DNA from: Campylobacter concisus
GTDB taxonomy: Bacteria > Campylobacterota > Campylobacteria > Campylobacterales > Campylobacteraceae
DNA length: 64,000 nt
Reading direction: 5' to 3'
Assembly (NCBI GenBank): GCA_002092835.1
Contig: LVWL01000020.1
Span: forward strand, 310,001-374,000
Positions 63,860-64,000 of the stretch are shown here, in pieces (position 1 is the first letter of the stretch; every line of letters starts with the position of its first letter). The position numbers and the translations under genes are program-made. Under the pieces are notes generated by a model that saw nothing but the letters and a program-made list of their open reading frames with translations, was not told the origin of the DNA and did no database searches.

Positions 63860-64000
63860 GCTACTACCAAAAGCAAAAAGCAAAATTAGGCGCTGTTTGG
63901 TGCTGTTACTTGGTGGTTTATTTATGGTTGTGTTTAGTGTCGCCCTGTACCGCCTTTATAGCAATATTTTTTACAATAAAGAGATGAAGCTCACAGCTTT
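63845..64000 (+). CDS. Phage hypothetical membrane protein, 5' part
   Basis: Starts inside the spanin gene end (ATG 63845) and runs off the window (51+ residues). One TM segment (CLVLLLGGLFMVVFSVALY) after a basic N-terminus. It could be a holin-like or other lysis-region protein; the visible part does not decide. Confidence 0.45.

Larger units (their letters stand above)
54087..64000 (+). mobile_element. Prophage, morphogenesis and lysis region (right end beyond window)
   Basis: An unbroken plus-strand run of phage genes: large terminase, portal, two scaffold-like proteins, major capsid, connector-like protein, collar-domain fibre, fibre-assembly-like protein, small accessory genes, Tad2-like protein and a spanin pair. 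No integrase, repressor or replication gene is in the window, so they must lie to the right or be missing. The left border is taken at the tRNA-like 15-mer and is tentative. Confidence 0.85.

Overview
The window is AT-rich, densely packed epsilonproteobacterial (Campylobacterota) chromosome. Its gene content points to Campylobacter, most likely a C. concisus-like species: a frdCAB fumarate reductase operon, aspA next to a Dcu C4-dicarboxylate carrier, a psrABC/phsABC sulfur-respiration operon, the tsaD-pgp1-dxr-cdsA cluster, a paired bacterial dynamin locus (DLP1/DLP2 type) and a TMAO/biotin-sulfoxide-type molybdoenzyme. The species assignment is inferred from gene content and codon style. No rRNA or tRNA gene was found.

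Layout. 1-5.1 kb: 3' part of tyrS (frameshifted as given), a flavin oxidoreductase, amidase amiA and tRNA-modification mnmC in one run. 5.2-12.3 kb: proline carrier putP, a polar amino-acid ABC transporter, a NIT-type chemoreceptor and an orphan paralogous binding protein. 12.3-19.5 kb: M16 protease, a degenerate tandem repeat array, a hypothetical gene with a sigma-28-like promoter, two small genes and a molybdoenzyme. 19.5-28.9 kb: dynamin pair, tsaD, frameshifted pgp1 (cell-shape carboxypeptidase), uraA, dxr, cdsA. 29-33.8 kb: Mrr-like nuclease, a broken small membrane ORF, frdCAB (frdA frameshifted). 33.9-39.8 kb: lgt, yigZ, galU, pgi, a DUF1287 protein, an ABC-F ATPase. 40.4-49.4 kb: anaerobic respiration block of aspA, dcuA, psrABC and a two-component system. 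49.4-54 kb: ruvB, a zinc-ribbon protein, AI-2E family permease, HIT protein, a frameshifted Cache sensor. 54.1-64 kb: prophage morphogenesis genes (terminase, portal, scaffold, capsid, collar fibre, a Tad2/DUF2829 protein, spanins), running off the right edge.

The respiratory genes fit together. AspA makes fumarate from aspartate, DcuA exchanges fumarate/aspartate/succinate, FrdCAB reduces fumarate with menaquinol, and PsrABC and the molybdoenzyme serve other electron acceptors.

The most striking observation is that psrA is open except for one in-frame UGA. It lies exactly where the third cysteine of the N-terminal [4Fe-4S] motif (C-x2-C-x3-C) is expected, and a hairpin-forming sequence follows it, so it is a candidate selenocysteine at an iron-sulfur ligand position. 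Five other ORFs are each broken by a single-base indel in a short homopolymer. Two of these are tyrS and frdA, which suggests base-call errors for at least some. Such indel errors would not explain the psrA UGA, which is a substitution.
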